Assembly: GCA_903994635.1 (NCBI GenBank)
Contig: CAJEXQ010000009.1
Location: forward strand, 23,887-87,886
Reading direction: 5' to 3'
DNA length: 64,000 bases
Source of the DNA: an uncultured Chlorobiaceae bacterium
GTDB lineage: Bacteria; Bacteroidota; Chlorobiia; Chlorobiales; Chlorobiaceae
Position 1 is the stretch's first letter. Each line of letters begins with the position of its first letter. Positions 24,081 to 32,691 of this stretch are shown here, piece by piece. Made by a program: the position numbers and the translations under genes. Below the pieces are notes generated by a model that searched no databases, was not told the DNA's origin, and saw only the letters and a list, made by a program, of their open reading frames with translations.

Positions 24081-24334
24081 GGTTCATGCGTGTCCGTTTT
24101 TTTTGAAAAAGGGGTAGCAGTGTACATAATAAAAGGGTTTGATACAATGGCGGCGGCCTGTATGGGAATGGTTCTTTTACCCAACGAGTTTTCCAGAGCG
24201 GGGAAGGGGATTGTGGCAGGTCGAAGAGTCATTCCGCTTATCATAGTAGCCGTTCGCCATAACAGAGAGGGCTGAAATATCTCTGCCTCCATATTGTTGA
24301 TTATTGCCGTTTATCTGATCGCCGAACTCTCCCT

Positions 24335-24652
24335 CTATTCGGCAGCTCCAAGCATGATGATGCCAGGGTTATAGTAACCGTGATGAAAAGTGGCAACCTC
24401 GACATCATTCATTTCTGTACCACCGATAGTGGTGCTTACATAAGGCCCCACGGGTGAAACTGCCTCAATCCGGCTGCGTGGATAGCCATAATAGGTAACT
24501 GGTGAAGCTGATGGCTTCCATATTCCACCACCCATATCAATAGCTGAATCCGGCACAGCTTTTCTGTTGTCACGACTATCTGCGGCTGAAGATGGTGCTG
24601 CCGACATACAAGCTGCAGCAAGCAATAATAATATCATTGCCATCTTTCTCAT
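24335..24652 (-). CDS. Small secreted protein of unknown function
   Basis: 105 residues with a clear signal peptide (KMAMILLLLAAACMSAAPSSA, cleavage near residue 24; the Cys at 15 could instead mark a lipoprotein). The mature part (GGGIWKPSASPVTYYGYP, GTEMNDVEVATFHHGYY) is Tyr/Gly-rich with no recognised domain. It is followed upstream on the same strand, 87 bases away, by the Rap1a/Tai-like gene; a shared transcript is possible. Confidence 0.6.
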   Translation of the reverse strand: MRKMAMILLLLAAACMSAAPSSAADSRDNRKAVPDSAIDMGGGIWKPSASPVTYYGYPRSRIEAVSPVGPYVSTTIGGTEMNDVEVATFHHGYYNPGIIMLGAAE

Positions 24653-24739
24653 TTTAACCTCTCTGCTGTTTTATTCTTTGTTGAAAACTATTATTGCCAC
24701 TTCTACCAACCCCTAAAAATATTGATTCAGAAAAGGGCA

Positions 24740-25090
24740 TTAACGCTTTTTTGGCATTGGAAAGGCTTCTTTCAGTGCCTTGATCACCAGTTGTTTTGCC
24801 GGTTTATTCAACTCTTCGGGGTGCGTCTCCAGCCACCTACCCACAACATCGCAGGCTTGACCTATGGTTGCACCTTCAGGGATAATGATATTGACATGCA
24901 TGTTTGCATCGCAAACGCCTGCCACATAACCTGTATAGAACCCTTCATCATTATCGTTGTACGGGTTTCCTGCACTGGCCTTGGCATATTCTCGCCATGT
25001 TGTGACAAGCTCGTTTCCTGTTTTGAATTCCGCATGAGCCCCCTGCCATGCTGGAAGAGAGAGGGCAATAATTATCAGAATCTTTTTCAT
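24740..25090 (-). CDS. Secreted Rap1a/Tai-family protein
   Basis: 116 residues: signal peptide (KKILIIIALSLPAWQGAHA, cleavage near 20), then TWREY, GYVAGVCDAN, PEGATIGQACDVVGRWLE and the C-terminal IKALKEAFP. Two mature cysteines (in VCD and QACD) could form a disulfide. This matches the Rap1a/Tai immunity family of periplasmic proteins. No type VI genes are in the window, so an immunity role is not supported by context. The paralog at 1028 lacks the leader. Confidence 0.7.
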   Translation of the reverse strand: MKKILIIIALSLPAWQGAHAEFKTGNELVTTWREYAKASAGNPYNDNDEGFYTGYVAGVCDANMHVNIIIPEGATIGQACDVVGRWLETHPEELNKPAKQLVIKALKEAFPMPKKR

Positions 25091-25281
25091 AATCTGACCT
25101 TGACGTTTGATGTTATTGGAGGGACTTTGATCACACCCAGCAGATATCGACGACAGATTTCCAAAAAACTTGCTGGTAAAGATTCTGCAGTCAGGAAATC
25201 TTTTTATTTTAGAGTATAGTTTTTCTTATAATTACTTTTAATGTAGTAGGTTACATTTTACCTTATCACTCAACCTGTTTT

Positions 25282-27243
25282 ATGCCAAAAAATCTTGTAA
25301 AGAGGCCCGGAAAAGAGGCTTCCCGAAATAAATTCAAGCAGGTAAATGACGATGACCGTAACCCCGGATGGTTTCAGGGCGGGGGGGACAGGCCTCAGGG
25401 AGCCGGAGGATTTCCGCGCTTTGTTCTTGTTCTGATGCTTGGGGTTTTGATGCTCTTTTTTTCCCTTCGTTTTTTTGCCAGCACGGATGCGCCTGAAATT
25501 ACCTATAACGAGTATAAATCGCTTCTCTCCCGTTCGCTCGTTACCGAAGTGACGGTCAAGACTTTCGAGGATAAATCAGCGAGTCTGAACGGAAAACTTG
25601 GTGCATTAACCCAACTGAAGCTTGTCAACAATACAAGCATCAATACCGATCATTTTGTGGTCAGGATTCCCTCGTTCAGCCTTGAGCAGGCCGATCTTCT
25701 TGCTGACAAGGGCATCCGGCTCAAGATTGAAGAGGGCACCAGCGGTCTGAACACTTTCGTTATGCTGTTTGCCCCATGGTTCATCTTTGGCCTGATCTAT
25801 TTTTTTCTTATCAGACGGATGAATGGGCAAAATGGCGCTCAGGCCAAGAATATATTCAGTTTCAGCAAAAGCCGGGCAAAACTTGTCAGCGAATTTGATG
25901 TGAAGGTCACTTTTAAGGACGTTGCAGGGGTCGATGAGGCCATAGAAGAGTTGCAGGAGACGGTCGAGTTTCTCACAAATCCTGAAAAATTCCAGAAAGT
26001 AGGTGGCAAAATACCCAAAGGTGTGCTTTTGCTTGGCCCTCCCGGCACTGGCAAGACCCTCCTGGCGAAAGCTATTGCAGGAGAGGCCAAAGTTCCATTT
26101 TTTTCAATCTCGGGCGCTGATTTTGTCGAGATGTTTGTTGGCGTTGGCGCTGCAAGAGTCAGGGATCTCTTTGAGCAGGCCAAGAAAAACTCGCCCTGTA
26201 TTGTTTTTATTGATGAGATAGATGCTGTCGGGCGCAGCAGGGGAGCGGGCCTTGGCGGGGGACATGATGAGCGGGAGCAGACTCTCAATCAGCTTCTTGT
26301 CGAAATGGATGGTTTTACTACGAACGAAAATGTCATTTTGATTGCCGCAACGAACAGGCCTGATGTTCTTGATACAGCGCTTCTGCGTCCGGGACGATTT
26401 GATCGACAGATTTCTATCGACAAGCCTGATATTCGCGGGCGGGAGGCGATTCTGAACATCCATACCCGAAATACTCCGCTTGACGCAAGTGTGGATATTA
26501 ATGTTATAGCAAAAAGCTCATCGGGATTTTCCGGTGCTGATTTGGCAAATCTTGTAAATGAAGCAGCGCTTTTAGCTTCTCGTCGTGACCAGGAGCTGAT
26601 CACTGCGGAAAATTTTGAGCAGGCCCGCGATAAAATATTGATGGGTACGGAAAGAAAGAGTATGTATATCTCCGATGAACAGAAAAAACTGACTGCCTAT
26701 CACGAGGCGGGTCATGTTGTTGTTTCCATGTTTGTCAAAGGCTCTGATCCTATCCATAAAGTGACGATTATTCCTCGAGGCCGGAGCCTTGGGCTTACGG
26801 CATATCTTCCGCTTGAGGATCGCTATACCCAGAACAGGGATTATTTGCTTGCAATCATTACTTATGCACTGGGCGGGAGAGTTGCCGAAGAGCTTACGTT
26901 TAATGAGATCAGTACGGGCGCGGCCAACGACATTGAAAAGGCGACCGATATTGCCCGCAGAATGGTGCGGCAATGGGGTATGAGCGACCAGATTGGCCCG
27001 ATCAACTATGGCGATAGCCACAAGGAGGTTTTTCTTGGAAAGGATTACTCTCATATCAGGGAGTACAGTGAGGATACTGCGCGTCAGATCGATCTTGAGG
27101 TTCGAGCGATCATTATGGGGTGTATGGACAATGCCAGAACTATTCTCAGCGAGAAGAGTGGGGCACTGCACAGGCTTGCTCGAGCACTTATCGAAAAAGA
27201 GTCACTCAATGCGATGGAGATAAAAGAGATCATCATAACCTAA
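25282..27243 (+). CDS. ftsH: ATP-dependent zinc metalloprotease FtsH
   Basis: A 653-residue membrane AAA+ protease. Two membrane segments (~46-66 and ~158-178) flank a periplasmic domain. The AAA domain has Walker A GPPGTGKT (~252), Walker [12 protein letters not shown] and the second region of homology [18 protein letters not shown]. The zinc site is HEAGH (~474) with the distal acidic ligand in the C-terminal domain. It degrades unfolded membrane proteins and short-lived regulators. The N-terminus is somewhat extended and charged. TATAAT at 25227-25232 lies 50 bases upstream, without an obvious -35. Confidence 0.95.
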   Translation: MPKNLVKRPGKEASRNKFKQVNDDDRNPGWFQGGGDRPQGAGGFPRFVLVLMLGVLMLFFSLRFFASTDAPEITYNEYKSLLSRSLVTEVTVKTFEDKSASLNGKLGALTQLKLVNNTSINTDHFVVRIPSFSLEQADLLADKGIRLKIEEGTSGLNTFVMLFAPWFIFGLIYFFLIRRMNGQNGAQAKNIFSFSKSRAKLVSEFDVKVTFKDVAGVDEAIEELQETVEFLTNPEKFQKVGGKIPKGVLLLGPPGTGKTLLAKAIAGEAKVPFFSISGADFVEMFVGVGAARVRDLFEQAKKNSPCIVFIDEIDAVGRSRGAGLGGGHDEREQTLNQLLVEMDGFTTNENVILIAATNRPDVLDTALLRPGRFDRQISIDKPDIRGREAILNIHTRNTPLDASVDINVIAKSSSGFSGADLANLVNEAALLASRRDQELITAENFEQARDKILMGTERKSMYISDEQKKLTAYHEAGHVVVSMFVKGSDPIHKVTIIPRGRSLGLTAYLPLEDRYTQNRDYLLAIITYALGGRVAEELTFNEISTGAANDIEKATDIARRMVRQWGMSDQIGPINYGDSHKEVFLGKDYSHIREYSEDTARQIDLEVRAIIMGCMDNARTILSEKSGALHRLARALIEKESLNAMEIKEIIIT

Positions 27244-27256
27244 GCCATATATCACC

Positions 27257-27565
27257 ATGGGAAACACAACCACAAAAGCCGACCTGGTCAATGGTATTGC
27301 CCACAAGACAGGCCTGACAAAAAACGAAACAGAGTCTGTGGTTGACGGCCTGTTTGAGAGTATCATTGACTCTCTGAAAACTGGAAAGAGAATTGAAATC
27401 AGGGGGTTTGGTTCCTTCAATATTCGCCACAAAAATTTTCGACAGGCAAGGAATCCGAGAACAGGCGAAAAAGTGACCGTTGAGCCAAAAAATGTACCGA
27501 CCTTTAAAATTTCAAAGGAGTTCAAGTCAGCGGTCAGTGAAAGCCTGAAAAGCATGGGCGAATAG
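27257..27565 (+). CDS. hup: HU/IHF-family DNA-binding protein
   Basis: 102 residues with the HU fold: KADLVNGIAHKTGLTKNE at the start, then the conserved GFGSF turn (~51), and RQARNPRTGEKV with the Pro that intercalates into DNA. It bends and compacts DNA. It starts 13 bases after ftsH and ends before a strong terminator, so it may share the ftsH transcript. The N-terminus is a few residues longer than standard HU. Confidence 0.9.
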   Translation: MGNTTTKADLVNGIAHKTGLTKNETESVVDGLFESIIDSLKTGKRIEIRGFGSFNIRHKNFRQARNPRTGEKVTVEPKNVPTFKISKEFKSAVSESLKSMGE

Positions 27566-27595
27566 ACCGTGTTCTATGGCTGGCAGTAAAATAAT

Positions 27596-27621
27596 AAAAC
27601 GGCAGTCTCTGCTGCCGTTTT
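27596..27621 (+). terminator. Rho-independent terminator after hup
   Basis: AAAACGGCAG (27596-27605) and CTGCCGTTTT (27612-27621) form a perfect 10-bp stem with a 6-base loop and a T-rich end. Confidence 0.85.
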
Positions 27622-27647
27622 ATACTGACCAGTGCTTGGCAAAAAGT

Positions 27648-27722
27648 TATTCCGTCATTCCGTATCGATCGTTGCTTGAATCATGAGTGCCTTGGCTATT
27701 TTATTACGGAATCAATTACTAT
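27648..27722 (-). repeat. Dispersed repeat, copy B (inverted)
   Basis: The minus strand reads AATAAAATAGCCAAG, then CACTCATGATTCAAGCAA, and matches 3657-3729. It ends at the 3' end of apt. Confidence 0.75.
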
Positions 27723-27729
27723 GGAGCGC

Positions 27730-28263
27730 TTATTCCCCTTCAAAATTGGTGAGGGAGTAAACACTGTACCCTTTTTCGAGAATTTTTCTCTCCCCACCGA
27801 TATCGGGCAGATTGACAATGAAAGCCATTTCAGCAACAACACCTCCGACCTTTTCGACCAATGCTGCTGCTGCCAGAGCCGTTCCGCCAGTGGCAAGCAA
27901 ATCGTCGACAAGAAGCACTCTTTGACCAGCAGAAAGCGCATCAACATGAATTTCTATCTTGTCGGTTCCATACTCAAGCTGGTAGTCCTGCGAGACGACG
28001 TCAGCAGGAAGTTTGCCAGGCTTTCTGACAGGCACAAACCCTTTGCCAAGCGTGTAGGCCAATGCTCCTCCAATAATAAATCCTCTTGCCTCAATGCCGA
28101 CAATAACGTCAAAATCCATGCCATCCTGGAGGTAATGCTGTGTGAGATTGTCAATAACCAGCCGGAACCCTACAGGATCCTTGATGAGTGTAGTAATATC
28201 ACGAAAGAGGATCCCTTTTTTTGGGTAGTCTGGTATCGAACGGATGCGGGATTTAATAGGCAT
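27730..28263 (-). CDS. apt: Adenine phosphoribosyltransferase
   Basis: A 177-residue cytosolic enzyme making AMP from adenine and PRPP. Visible motifs are FRDITTLIKDP near the start, GIEARGFIIGGALAY, and the PRPP loop VLLVDDLLATGGTA (~117-130). Length matches the family. Only ~50 bases separate it from mtaB upstream on the same strand, suggesting co-transcription. It ends next to the inverted dispersed repeat. Confidence 0.93.
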   Translation of the reverse strand: MPIKSRIRSIPDYPKKGILFRDITTLIKDPVGFRLVIDNLTQHYLQDGMDFDVIVGIEARGFIIGGALAYTLGKGFVPVRKPGKLPADVVSQDYQLEYGTDKIEIHVDALSAGQRVLLVDDLLATGGTALAAAALVEKVGGVVAEMAFIVNLPDIGGERKILEKGYSVYSLTNFEGE

Positions 28264-28313
28264 GGATTGCTATGATTTGGTTAAGAGTGCCAGGTATCGA
28301 GACAAGAAAAAAA

Positions 28314-29675
28314 TCAAGATAGCACTCTGCCTATTAAATTCAAATCATCGTCCATAGAGTCGATCATAACTGGTACTTCATTTCCCCTCAAGGCTTGTAT
28401 CATTCGGTGGTCAGAGCTCTCAACTTGTACTCTTTGGTAGTTGCGTGTATAGCCGCTGCATTGCGGCATACCCTTTTGCATCTGCCTTGATGCCTCAAAA
28501 AGAACCATGTATATGTTCCCGACAGAGCGAGCTTTAAAGTGTGCCTCTTTTTGTCGGCCAAGGTCAACGAGCTGCCGGTAGCGTTGAGCGATCTTTTCTG
28601 ATGCTACCGGTTTGCGCTGGTGGTTGTCGATCTGTTCTGCCAGGGCTGTTCCTGGACGGACTGAACAACTGAAGACATGAAGATATGCCAGAGGGAGCTC
28701 TTCAATAAACTGGTACATACACTTAAAATCATTCTCAGTTTCACCTGGATAGCCAACCATCACATCTGCTCCAATAGCGCACTCAGGTATAGATTCTACA
28801 GCATGGAGCACTTTGTTGCGATAGAGCCCGGTGTCATAACGTCGCCGCATCGCCCTGAGAATGTTGTCTGAACCGCTTTGCAGGGGAATATGAAAATGGG
28901 GAACAATTATTTTTGATGCCGCAACGAGCGAAATCAACTTTTGGTCAACAATATCCGGCTCTATGGAACTGATTCGGATACGGCTGATATTGATCTCTTC
29001 AAGTTTTTGTAAAAGATCACACAGCGTTACATCACCAAAGCGATAATCACCGGTATTGACACCGGTCAGCACAATTTCACGATATCCCGATAAAGCCAAA
29101 AGAGAGGCCCGATCAACAATTTCCTTAACAGGTACTGAGCGTGACCTGCCTCTGATCAGGGGGATTGTACAGTATGAACATCCATAGTTACAACCATCCT
29201 GTATTTTTAAAAAAGCACGGGTTCTGTCAGAACTCTCGTGTGCTGGTAATGAATATCCCGGAAAGATAGCCTCAAGAGTGTCAGCGGGAGTTACCTTGAC
29301 AAGAGGATTCGGTGATGTATCGTTACTGATATTGTTATACCATTGCATTTCGAATTTATCATTGCTTCCGAGGATTGCATTTATTCCATCTATTTGGGAA
29401 AGTGTTTCGGAATGCAACTGTGAATAACAGCCAATAACGGCTATCCTGCTATCGGGATTTTTTCTTATAATCGCCCTTATTTTCTGGCGACATTTTTGCT
29501 CAGCCTGTTTCGTCACCGCACAGGTATGAATAATGACAAGATCAGCCCCCTTTTCAATCGTGGAGAGAGTCCACCCATCGTTGCATAAATCATCAAGTAT
29601 GGTGGATGTTTCAGCATAGTTCAGTTTACATCCAAGAGTTACCGCAGCAACTTTTTTTATTGCACAATCTTTCAT
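28314..29675 (-). CDS. mtaB: tRNA methylthiotransferase MtaB (ms2t6A37)
   Basis: Radical-SAM enzyme that adds a methylthio group to t6A37 of tRNA. An N-terminal UPF0004 domain has the three cysteines of the auxiliary cluster (TLGCKLNYAET, HTCAVT, IGCYSQ). The radical-SAM core has CNYGCSYCTIP (~150), followed by GYREIVLTGVNTG. A C-terminal TRAM-like region includes GYTRNYQRVQV. MtaB fits better than MiaB because of the CKLNYAE signature. The ATG at 29675 is chosen over the one at 29699 because AGCAGGA precedes it. Confidence 0.87.
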   Translation of the reverse strand: MKDCAIKKVAAVTLGCKLNYAETSTILDDLCNDGWTLSTIEKGADLVIIHTCAVTKQAEQKCRQKIRAIIRKNPDSRIAVIGCYSQLHSETLSQIDGINAILGSNDKFEMQWYNNISNDTSPNPLVKVTPADTLEAIFPGYSLPAHESSDRTRAFLKIQDGCNYGCSYCTIPLIRGRSRSVPVKEIVDRASLLALSGYREIVLTGVNTGDYRFGDVTLCDLLQKLEEINISRIRISSIEPDIVDQKLISLVAASKIIVPHFHIPLQSGSDNILRAMRRRYDTGLYRNKVLHAVESIPECAIGADVMVGYPGETENDFKCMYQFIEELPLAYLHVFSCSVRPGTALAEQIDNHQRKPVASEKIAQRYRQLVDLGRQKEAHFKARSVGNIYMVLFEASRQMQKGMPQCSGYTRNYQRVQVESSDHRMIQALRGNEVPVMIDSMDDDLNLIGRVLS

Positions 29676-29768
29676 ATTCCTGCTTTTCTGTATTGTCATA
29701 CTTTGAAAATACTTACCAAGATATTAAACACAACGGAAGTTCATAGAGCGTAACAAAATAATATCATC

Positions 29769-29797
29769 TTGCAGAGATAAAGATATTATTATATATT
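29769..29797 (+). promoter_or_regulatory. Candidate sigma-70-like promoter
   Basis: TTGCAG (29769-29774), 17 bases, then TATATT (29792-29797), in AT-rich DNA 48 bases before the coiled-coil/winged-helix gene. Confidence 0.35.
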
Positions 29798-29844
29798 TGA
29801 GGCGATTAAAAATTATTGCTGTTTAACCACAAATTGAGAAGATT

Positions 29845-30300
29845 ATGAGCTACATAAAAATTGGATCGCCTGACAAATATGACATTTTCATCCAGAGTTT
29901 TGATTATTTTCAATCGCTGGTTGAAGAGAAAAAGGGTCTTCAGGCGGAAATCGCCCAGATTCAGGCAGAGTATCAGGAAAAAATCAGGCCATTGGAAGAT
30001 GAACTTGCAACAATCATAAAAAAGCTTGAAACAAATCTCTCCAAGCTCGAGGGTGCCGGTTCTGCTTCAGCAGAGCCCACCACGACAAAGTTAAGCCGTG
30101 GACAGCTTGGAGTTTCAATCAAGGAGTTGCTTCGCAATAACCCTGAGAGGAACTTCAAGCCACGCGATATTGCTGAAGCACTGAATACAAAAGGCACTGC
30201 AGTCAGTCTCTGGTTCAACAAATATGGTGTGAATGATTCTGAAATTGAGCGTGTTCCCGCAGGCAAAGAGGGCAAGCGTTACGTATACAGAATAAGGTAA
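29845..30300 (+). CDS. Coiled-coil protein with C-terminal winged helix
   Basis: 151 residues. Residues ~18-70 form a coiled coil (FQSLVEEKKGLQAEIAQIQ, then EDELATIIKKLETNLSKLE). Residues ~88-151 look like a winged helix (GVSIKELLRNNPE, KPRDIAEALNTKGTAVSLW, and a wing ending KRYVYRIR). A DNA-binding role is inferred; no named family is recognised. It is a single-gene unit with its own candidate promoter and a strong terminator shared with rodA. Confidence 0.6.
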   Translation: MSYIKIGSPDKYDIFIQSFDYFQSLVEEKKGLQAEIAQIQAEYQEKIRPLEDELATIIKKLETNLSKLEGAGSASAEPTTTKLSRGQLGVSIKELLRNNPERNFKPRDIAEALNTKGTAVSLWFNKYGVNDSEIERVPAGKEGKRYVYRIR

Positions 30301-30329
30301 CGTTTCTTCCGCAGCAGTCGAAAGTATGA

Positions 30330-30363
30330 ATAATGAAAGCGCATCATGGTGCGCTTTCATTAT
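30330..30363. terminator. Bidirectional terminator overlapping the rodA stop
   Basis: ATAATGAAAGCGCA (30330-30343), loop TCATGG, TGCGCTTTCATTAT (30350-30363): a perfect 14-bp stem between convergent genes. The last codons of rodA begin at 30360, inside the right arm. Confidence 0.8.
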
Positions 30364-31604
30364 CTTGTCACCAGTCCTCCGTGGTATCCAAGACTTCTCT
30401 TGTTCCTGAAGAAATTAAGCGCAAGTCCAACCATAATCATGTTTCCCACCAGAGAGGAACCGCCATAAGAGACAAAGGGCAGTGGAACGCCAATAACCGG
30501 AACAAGACCAATGGTCATCCCTACATTGATGACGACATGGATAAACATGAGAGAGATGAACCCGCCCAGTGTCAGTTGGACAAACTTGTTTGTAATTGAA
30601 AAAATTGTTCCAATCAGCCGGAGAATCAGTATCAGATAGAGTAAGATCAGGAGAGATGCGCCAATAAAGCCAAGTTCTTCGGCTATGACGCAAAAAATGA
30701 AATCTGTCCATTGAGCAGGTATAAAACGCAATTGAGTCTGAGTCCCTGCAAGAAATCCTTTTCCCCAAAATCCTCCCGAACTTATCGCTATTTTAGCTTG
30801 GAGCGCATTATATCCTGCACCCCGGGGGTCGGACATTGGATCAATAAAGGTCTGAATCCTTTTTATCTGATGAGGCTTGAGTATTTCATTGGCAAATCGA
30901 TTCATAAACAGACTGGCTGCAAGGCCAGGCCCCATAACAAACAATTGATGGAGCTGAAGTTTCTTGTGCTGAAAGAGCAGTATCATCACCAGCAGGAGCG
31001 CAAGAACAAAAATCAGATAAAAATTGAAAAATCCGGCGATCATGAGGATTAAGGGAAACGTTATCAGCATAAGGATATAAATATCAAAACCAGCCATAAT
31101 AAGCATGGTTGCAACGAATGGCAGAATGGTAAGCATTGTTCCCATATCCGGTTGCAGCATGATAAGCATCATGGGAAACAAGGCAATGGCTAGGGCAATA
31201 AGCAAATGCGGTATTGAAGAAATATCAATGTTGTCATCCGAAAGAAATCTTGCAAGGGCAAGAATGGTAGCCATTTTGACTACTTCGGAGGGCTGAAAAC
31301 TGAAAAAACCGATTTTCATCCAGCTCGTTTGGCCCGCGATTTTTTTACCAAAAATCAGTACCGCTACAAGAAGAAGAAGCCCTATAGCGTAAAAGATATA
31401 GGCGTTATCGCGGACAATACCGACATCATTATAGCAGACGAATGCCAAAGCAATAACACCAAGAAAGGCCCATGCCAACTGCCGGTAAAAGAGTGAGGTG
31501 TCACCGCTTCCGTTGGTTGCACTGTAGATGGCCATAAGCCCCATAATAACGAGTCCAGCCACTGAAACCAGAAGCCAGCGATCAAGTTTGCTTTGTTTTT
31601 CCAT
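30360..31604 (-). CDS. rodA: Rod-shape peptidoglycan glycosyltransferase RodA
   Basis: A 414-residue SEDS-family membrane protein with about ten helices. Conserved features are [17 protein letters not shown] (~95-112), the PDMGT segment (~151), and [13 protein letters not shown] near the end (~377). RodA polymerises glycan strands of the lateral wall. Length and QPSE match RodA rather than FtsW, although no penicillin-binding protein gene is adjacent. The stop lies in the hairpin shared with the convergent gene. Confidence 0.88.
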   Translation of the reverse strand: MEKQSKLDRWLLVSVAGLVIMGLMAIYSATNGSGDTSLFYRQLAWAFLGVIALAFVCYNDVGIVRDNAYIFYAIGLLLLVAVLIFGKKIAGQTSWMKIGFFSFQPSEVVKMATILALARFLSDDNIDISSIPHLLIALAIALFPMMLIMLQPDMGTMLTILPFVATMLIMAGFDIYILMLITFPLILMIAGFFNFYLIFVLALLLVMILLFQHKKLQLHQLFVMGPGLAASLFMNRFANEILKPHQIKRIQTFIDPMSDPRGAGYNALQAKIAISSGGFWGKGFLAGTQTQLRFIPAQWTDFIFCVIAEELGFIGASLLILLYLILILRLIGTIFSITNKFVQLTLGGFISLMFIHVVINVGMTIGLVPVIGVPLPFVSYGGSSLVGNMIMVGLALNFFRNKRSLGYHGGLVTR

Positions 31605-31697
31605 TCCAGTGTTTGAGTAACCCTTTTTTCCGTATCATTAAACATTACAATTTAGTATTGTATTGTTTAACAGTTTGAACCTTTCATAAAATATTTC

Positions 31698-32615
31698 ATG
31701 GCATCCTCTCCTTTTTCCTGCGGTTTCGCAATTATTATCGGGCCGCCCAATGCAGGCAAGTCAACCTTGCTCAACGAGCTTCTCGATTTCAAGCTCTCTA
31801 TTGTTACCCCAAAACCGCAAACCACGCGAAAAAAAATTACCGGTATCTATCATAACGAGCAGTGCCAGATAATCTTTCTTGACACACCAGGCATCATGAA
31901 GCCGCAGCAAAAGCTCCATGAGTCGATGCTTGGCGTCATTCGCGAGACACTGAAAGATGCCGATATCGTAATTGCGCTGCTTCCATATTCAGGAAAAAAA
32001 GATTTTATTGATCGCGAGTTCGCTGAAGAGCTTTTCACTGGCTGGCTGAAGCCTGCAGGAAAAAAGGTCATTGTGGTGCTCAATAAGTGCGATCTTGTTA
32101 CGGAAGAGCGTCAACGGCTGGCCGAGGAGTTTGTCAGGAACACCTGGAACCCCGCCTGTGTCCTCTCGGTTTCGGCACTGAAGGGAAATAACCTTCCGCA
32201 GCTTGTTGAGGCAATTCGTCCTTTTCTTCCACTCAACTATCCACTCTATCCTGAAGATACGCTGAGCACCGCTCCTGAACGTTTTTTTGTCAGTGAAATT
32301 ATCCGCGAAAAGATATTTCTGCTCTACGGGCGCGAGGTGCCCTATTCTACCGAAGTTGTCATAGACGAGTTCAGGGAGCAGCACGAAAACGATCCAACCA
32401 GAAAGGATCTTATCCGCTGCTCGGTGATTGTTGAGCGTGAAACCCAGAAGCAGATTGTTATTGGACACAAGGGAGCTGCCCTGAAAAAATTGGGTCAGAC
32501 GGCAAGAAAAGACATTGAGGAGATGCTTGGCCGCCCGGTTTTTCTGGAACTTTTCATAAAAGTCCGGCCTGACTGGCGAAAGAAAAATATACTGTTGAAG
32601 AGTTACGGTTATTAG
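31698..32615 (+). CDS. era: Ribosome-assembly GTPase Era
   Basis: 305 residues: G1 GPPNAGKST (~15), G2 region QTTRKKI, G3 DTPG (~62), G4 NKCD (~128) and G5 SALKG, followed by a C-terminal KH domain ([15 protein letters not shown]). Era binds the 3' end of 16S rRNA and assists 30S maturation. It starts opposite rodA with ~90 AT-rich bases between them, and ends at a strong hairpin. It is single and intact. Confidence 0.95.
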   Translation: MASSPFSCGFAIIIGPPNAGKSTLLNELLDFKLSIVTPKPQTTRKKITGIYHNEQCQIIFLDTPGIMKPQQKLHESMLGVIRETLKDADIVIALLPYSGKKDFIDREFAEELFTGWLKPAGKKVIVVLNKCDLVTEERQRLAEEFVRNTWNPACVLSVSALKGNNLPQLVEAIRPFLPLNYPLYPEDTLSTAPERFFVSEIIREKIFLLYGREVPYSTEVVIDEFREQHENDPTRKDLIRCSVIVERETQKQIVIGHKGAALKKLGQTARKDIEEMLGRPVFLELFIKVRPDWRKKNILLKSYGY

Positions 32616-32636
32616 ATTCCTGATCTTATAACGAAC

Positions 32637-32679
32637 GGTTTATGTACCGAAAATGATAGTTGTTTTCGGTGCATAAACC
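32637..32679. terminator. Terminator hairpin between era and glgX
   Basis: GGTTTATGTACCGAAAA (32637-32653) and TTTTCGGTGCATAAACC (32663-32679) pair over 17 bases with one mismatch. It lies between convergent genes and can serve both. Confidence 0.7.
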
Positions 32680-32691
32680 TATCTGAAATAA

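Noticed and set aside
20986..24275. Long plus-strand frames opposite cydC and cydD
   Set aside because: GC-driven shadow frames antisense to two clearly functional ABC transporter genes.
24077..24292. 71-codon minus-strand frame that overlaps the cydD start by ATGA
   Set aside because: Attractive overlap, but composition is unlike a protein of this genome, no ribosome binding site is seen and no domain is recognised.
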